A DNA stretch of 64,000 nt from Maratus speciosus (taxonomy: Eukaryota > Arthropoda > Arachnida > Araneae > Salticidae): NCBI GenBank assembly GCA_963932465.1, contig OZ010800.1:95251307-95315306 (forward strand), read 5' to 3'. A program made the translations under genes and the position numbers. Of this stretch, positions 59,464 through 64,000 are shown piece after piece. Every line of letters begins with the position of its first letter. Position 1 is the stretch's first letter. The notes beneath the pieces were generated by a model, which saw nothing but the letters and a program-made list of their open reading frames with translations, had not been told where the DNA came from and made no database searches.

Positions 59464-59467
59464 TTAA

Positions 59468-62369
59468 ATACTGTCAGTAGTTTCAGAGTCTATTACGAGC
59501 AAATGTTTATTTCACAGTTTATAACTTTATTCATCATAAAAGTCATAATGCCTAAAATAGTGGTTTTGTATATTTAACCGTAATTTTTGTACGACAAAAG
59601 GCTAAATATATTGCAGTAGCTAACTACTCAGGCATTGACAACATTCAATTGAGTTCGTTTTGAGTGCAAGCGTTCTGTCTGATGTCTAACATGTGTGCGT
59701 GTAAGTAATATCAACCTTTCATTTTTCATTGATTGTTGCTTGTTGCAATATGCCTTCCTTAATATGACTTTCGTGGTTATTTCATGCAGTTTTAAAAAAA
59801 TAGGGCGTGGTAGCCACCCGGCAAACTAAAAATAGGATGAAAGCTTGAATGATCTGACTTGAGGGGAGTCCTAACTCACAAAAGAAAATGAGAAGTACTT
59901 TTGGAGAGAATGCTCGTTTTTTTTTTTTTTTTTTTGCAACGTGTCTGTATATTACTTACTTGCTTATCTGAAGAGCTTTCCGTTTTTGGCAAGAGGTGCT
60001 TTAACTGCTTTTGAATGAAGTATTTTCGGAAATAACGGATTTCTAGTTTGTAGTTATATTTAGCACCAGTTGAATTGTGTTCAAGTAAATATTTTCAGCG
60101 ATTCAGCACCTTTGATACCGCAGCTATCATAGATTACACCTCAAAAAGCCATTTTCTATTATGTACGTTAAGTTTTCCTTAATAGTTGGGCATTAAAATT
60201 GGATTAAGTGTTAGTGGGAAGAAATATCTATATGTGATCAGCATAGTAAAGCCTGCAGTTCCACTTCCAGTTCACTTATTTCTTGTTTTAAAAATCTTTT
60301 CATTGGTTAAATTTAAGATCTGCCTCATGCCGGCCTTACTAAGTGATGGAAACGCCCGTTACAGGTATGAACAGTGTTGCCAGTGGGCTACATTTTTTAA
60401 TTCATATTTCTTGATTGATACCACTTTTCTGAAATTGTAAAATTCATCTTGTTTTCGCTTTAATTAATATGCCATTAAATAGGGGAATTTTACTATTTCA
60501 AAAAATGAGTGCCAATGAATAAATATGAATTTCAATAAAAAGTACCCACAGCCAACACTAGATTTGAAGCACTTCCTTATCCAGTTGGCAAACCCGTTTG
60601 TTTTTATTATAATTTGGATTTGTTATAGCAGTTACTGTACTTGCATGTCGTCCCTTTTTGCTCAAAAATGCTTTATATAACACTGGCATGGTAAATAATT
60701 CATTTTTCGTATATTTTCAGGGATTTTTTTTTAAATTCAAATTAAAAACTCACGAATGATTTTTCCCATCTGGGTCATATAAATTATCTCTTTGCTAAAT
60801 TTAATGTTTCTAAGATGTCGGAATCAATGAAATCGCAATGAAAATATAACTATAAAATTCTTTTTCTTTTTTTCATACCACTTGTCTGAAAAAAGACTTT
60901 TTTAAAAACTTTTTCTGTGGTAGAATCACGTCCTAACAGAATATCAGTTTAAAAAAATTCTATCCCCAAAAGTTTTAGAATAATCATCATTGTATAGTGT
61001 TTTGTATCATTTCATTGTTTATAACTCAACTATGTTAACAAACATTCTTAGCAAGAATTTACGACTTTTAAGCAATTAGAATATCAATATTCTTATTTTT
61101 AGACTCAACGAATTCGAAGAAAGCAGAACTTCAGAATATTTTTCTGCTCTTTCATGCATAGAGAGCAGTTTATACAGAGAAATGATGTAGCTTAAAATAA
61201 TTTAGGGTAGACATATTTATTATTTTACGACAAAAATTGAAATAATTTCAGTAGTTCCAAATAAATCGTTATTTTATAAAGTTTTCCGCATATTTTACAG
61301 TGTAATTTGGAAAATACAAAACTGTTCTGAGTGAGCACATACGACTTAAAATATTAATTCCTTGTCGAAATTCATCTTTTTAACCCTAACAATTCCAAAT
61401 AAATTAATTTACGTAGTTCTTAGAGCACTTTCATCTCATTTAACACTTTTAAATTTTGATGTTTTTAAAACAGCTCTCACCAAGGATTTATTTACTACTT
61501 GATGGTAGCCACCATGTAAAAATTTCATGTTTTCAGCTTCAACATATTCAAAGAAATAATAATTTTGGGAGGTTCGTCTGTCTTGCACCTTTTTGAGACA
61601 TTTTCCCAAACATTCATAATAGCCGAGTTTAACCACGTGTTCCAAAAAATTGTCGGGTTAATTTGAAAAATTATGTTGTTTTAGTTCTATTATTATTATT
61701 TTTTTTAAATTCATATTACTTAAATATTATTCTGGTTCTCAAAATTTGCGATTTTTCCAAGTGCAGTGCAGCAACGTATGCGGTTCTATCGCTTGCTATT
61801 TTTTTAAAATACATTTTCTAAACAGACCCGAAAATTTTGAGGCACCCTCAAGTATAAAATGTCACCGGTGTTATTCTGTAAGATCTTTTTAATCGATTTT
61901 ATAGTTCCAATGTAATACCGATTTTAGACGATTTTCTGATTCTTTTACTCTTACAAATTGCAAAATTTTTATATACCATCAAGTTGGAACATTTAAATCT
62001 TAAAAGTAACAACAATGTCCAAATTCAAGTGTATATTCTAAAATTTCGAAATAAATCGTAATTTAGAACTTTTTACAACTTTTCCCTGCTCATTTCACCT
62101 TTTAAAATTTTAGATTTTTTTAGAAACTATTTGTAGTAAGAATTTATATCTTAAAGTACATATTTACTGCCCAAATTTAAAATTCCCAGCCTCAACATAT
62201 CTCCAAAATCGCAATTTTAGAACATTTTATGTTCCTAAATTCCTTTGAAGTTATTTGTAATAACACATTATATAAGTGATCTTGTAGCACAAACTATCAC
62301 CATGATTTTCCTACTCTTTTTTAAAAAATCGGTTAGGGAGTTGCAGAAATTACCCCACTACAAACATCT
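59468..62369. other. No gene recognised
   Basis: AT-rich, with a T run at 59919-59935. The word TATCCCCAAAAGTTTTAGA near 60961 resembles TATCCCCAACAATTTTAGA near 15332, and ACATTTTTAAATTTGAT-type lines recur in both places, so 15.2-15.6 kb and 60.9-61.6 kb may be diverged copies of one repeat. Confidence 0.4.
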
Positions 62370-63218
62370 TTTAATTTCTTCTATCTTTACAAGAAGAAAG
62401 TATTGGATTCGTGAAATTTTTCGGTTTTCGACGGACTCACACGTTTTAGGGGTCAGAGATTCCGAAAAACATGTTTTTACAAAATGTCTGTCTGTCTGTA
62501 TGTGAAACAAATTTTGTGGTCACTCTATCTCAAGAACTAATTCACGAAATTTAATAAAAATTTATATTCCGTTACTCACTGATATAATTTGGTGCTGATT
62601 AGTTTTTGATATAAATCGCTCAACAAGTGGCGCTGCTGTGCAGCATTTTTCACGATTCCCGCAATAGCTCAATCTCCAGAACTAACGCATGGATTCTCAT
62701 CAAACTTCCAATTCAGTTAGTCCTTGAAATGAATTGACGTTTTGTAAATTTTGGTGTAAATTGCTCAACAGGTGGCACTGCTATGTTGCATTTTTTCACG
62801 ATTTCTGCAAAAGCTCAACCTCCAGAACTAATCCACGGATTTTCATCAAATTTCAGATTCTGTTAGTGCATGACATGAATTGACGTTTTGTACATTTTGG
62901 TGTAAATCGCTCAAGTGGTGGCGTTGCTATGATGCATTTTTTGCGATTGGTGCAATAGTTGTATCTCAAGAACTATTGCTTGTATTTTTAAAAAAATTCA
63001 GATGCATGTATACCTTGATATGAATTAGCGCTGTTTATGTTTTGGTACAAATCTCTAAACATGTGGCACTGCTATACTGCATTTTTCAGAATTTTCACTA
63101 TAGCTTTGTCTGCACGAATTTTCCTCAAACTTCAGATTCAGGTATACTTTGACATCAATTAGCGCTGTTTATGTGATTTTTATAGATGAAGGTTTTGTGA
63201 TGTCGACAACGTACTAGT
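62370..63218 (+). mobile_element. R1 tandem-repeat element
   Basis: It begins TTTAATTTCTTCTATCTTT with the AAGAAGAAAG hairpin partner. TTTTCGGTTTTCGACGGA and a short GTCTGTCTGTCTG tract follow. About four tandem units are marked near 62618, 62772, 62926 and 63061. It ends GATGAAGGTTTTGTGATG, then ACTAGT at 63218. Units are more diverged than in the 49.3-kb copy. Confidence 0.8.
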
Positions 63219-64000
63219 TTTCTTTTTAATATTAGCATGGATTTAAAAAGACTGTATTAGCTATGCCATTAGCTATCTAGAAAGGCTATATCTTTCTCCG
63301 TACGACTGAAAGTGTAGTTATGGATGTCTTTCAGCTCTGAAACCGAAAGATTATTTAGTAACCGCATATGGATTTTTAATTAACTTAAATAAAGAAAATA
63401 CTTTTTAATAACAGTATTAAGAGCAATTTCTTTTTAAAAATTCAATGCTTATTCATTGAAAAATTTCGCATTGAGCAGGAAATAGTACAGATTATTTAAA
63501 TCTTGATCTTAATCATCATAGTTTAACAGAAAAAGAGAAAGTTCTATTTACTTTTTATTTATCCTATTTTATTTTATTTTATGTACTTAATTCAGAAAAA
63601 GTTTTACGTTTAATATCAAGGAACGCAATACATTCTTGTAAAAGTATCTTTTAGAAGTCTTTGACACGATAACGGCAGTGTAACAGCAAAATATACATAT
63701 TTTAATTTAAAAAAATAAAAAATAGAAAGCTTAAATAATGCTAATAATACACAGTTCTTAAACCGATAATTTGACTTTTCACATGATGAAAAAAAAGACA
63801 TTCTGCTTGCAATACAATTTTAATGAAATAAACAGCTCTTCCACGTTCCTAACATTTAGTTAAAATCTTAAAAATATTTTTAAACATGTAGTAGGTTTTC
63901 GTGAAAAGTTGCACATGACAAAAAACTTATTTTTCAGCTATCCCTAACGTTTATATTTCAAAGTAATGTTCATTTTATACCTAAGAGAGTCCTTTTTAAA
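63219..64000. other. No gene recognised
   Basis: AT-rich to the window edge. Confidence 0.5.

Noticed and set aside
1..64000. CRISPR array, bacterial operon or prophage
   Set aside because: No regularly spaced identical repeats with unique spacers. Tandem repeats here have diverged units without spacers, and no bacterial-style gene packing is present.

Overview
The window reads as an intergenic, transposon-rich piece of an AT-rich animal nuclear genome, most likely an arthropod. A chelicerate such as a spider is my guess from the style of the Tc1 transposase and the tRNA-derived SINE; nothing in the sequence proves it. There is no operon, no CRISPR array, no prokaryotic gene layout and no complete conserved host gene. 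Open frames of 60-100 codons occur about as often as expected by chance at this base composition. The frames I can support as once coding almost all belong to mobile elements, and most are broken.

Layout. 0-10 kb: AT-rich sequence with one short coiled-coil ORF (2321-2698), a 200-bp TTAA-flanked MITE (3505-3704) and simple repeats. 10.9-12.1 kb: two head-to-tail copies of a hairpin-headed repeat (family R2). 13.0-14.3 kb: a heavily broken minus-strand coding fossil. 17.3 kb: a SINE. 21.2-24.8 kb: a Jockey-type LINE ORF1 (coiled coil, RRM-like region, PRE_C2HC-like region, CCHC knuckles) broken by a stop, frameshifts and a second SINE copy, with no reverse transcriptase behind it. 25-29.4 kb: a foldback element, R2 pieces and a possible Helitron-like unit. 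30.8-33.7 kb: an inverted R2 array, then a nearly complete Tc1 element. 34.0-37.8 kb: a foldback element and a 1.7-kb element with about 330-bp terminal inverted repeats and a perfect 8-bp target duplication. 38.3-40.9 kb: a TTAA element split by a tandem-repeat element (family R1), followed by a second R1 relative. 44.0-50.4 kb: another TTAA element, a piggyBac transposase fossil and a full R1 copy. 52-63.2 kb: dispersed repeats, a tRNA-like sequence, a second 200-bp MITE and two more R1 copies.

The strongest patterns cross element boundaries. Five TTAA-flanked elements share terminal repeats followed by a short palindrome, and in three of them it begins exactly 16 bp from the element end. 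R1 combines inverted subterminal repeats, a 5' hairpin, a GTCT microsatellite, 143-157-bp tandem units and a CTAGT 3' end, an architecture resembling DINE-1/HINE (Helentron-derived) elements. R1 and the apparently unrelated R2 share a short core next to the GTCT tract. Similarity claims are by-eye comparisons within this window; no database search was run.
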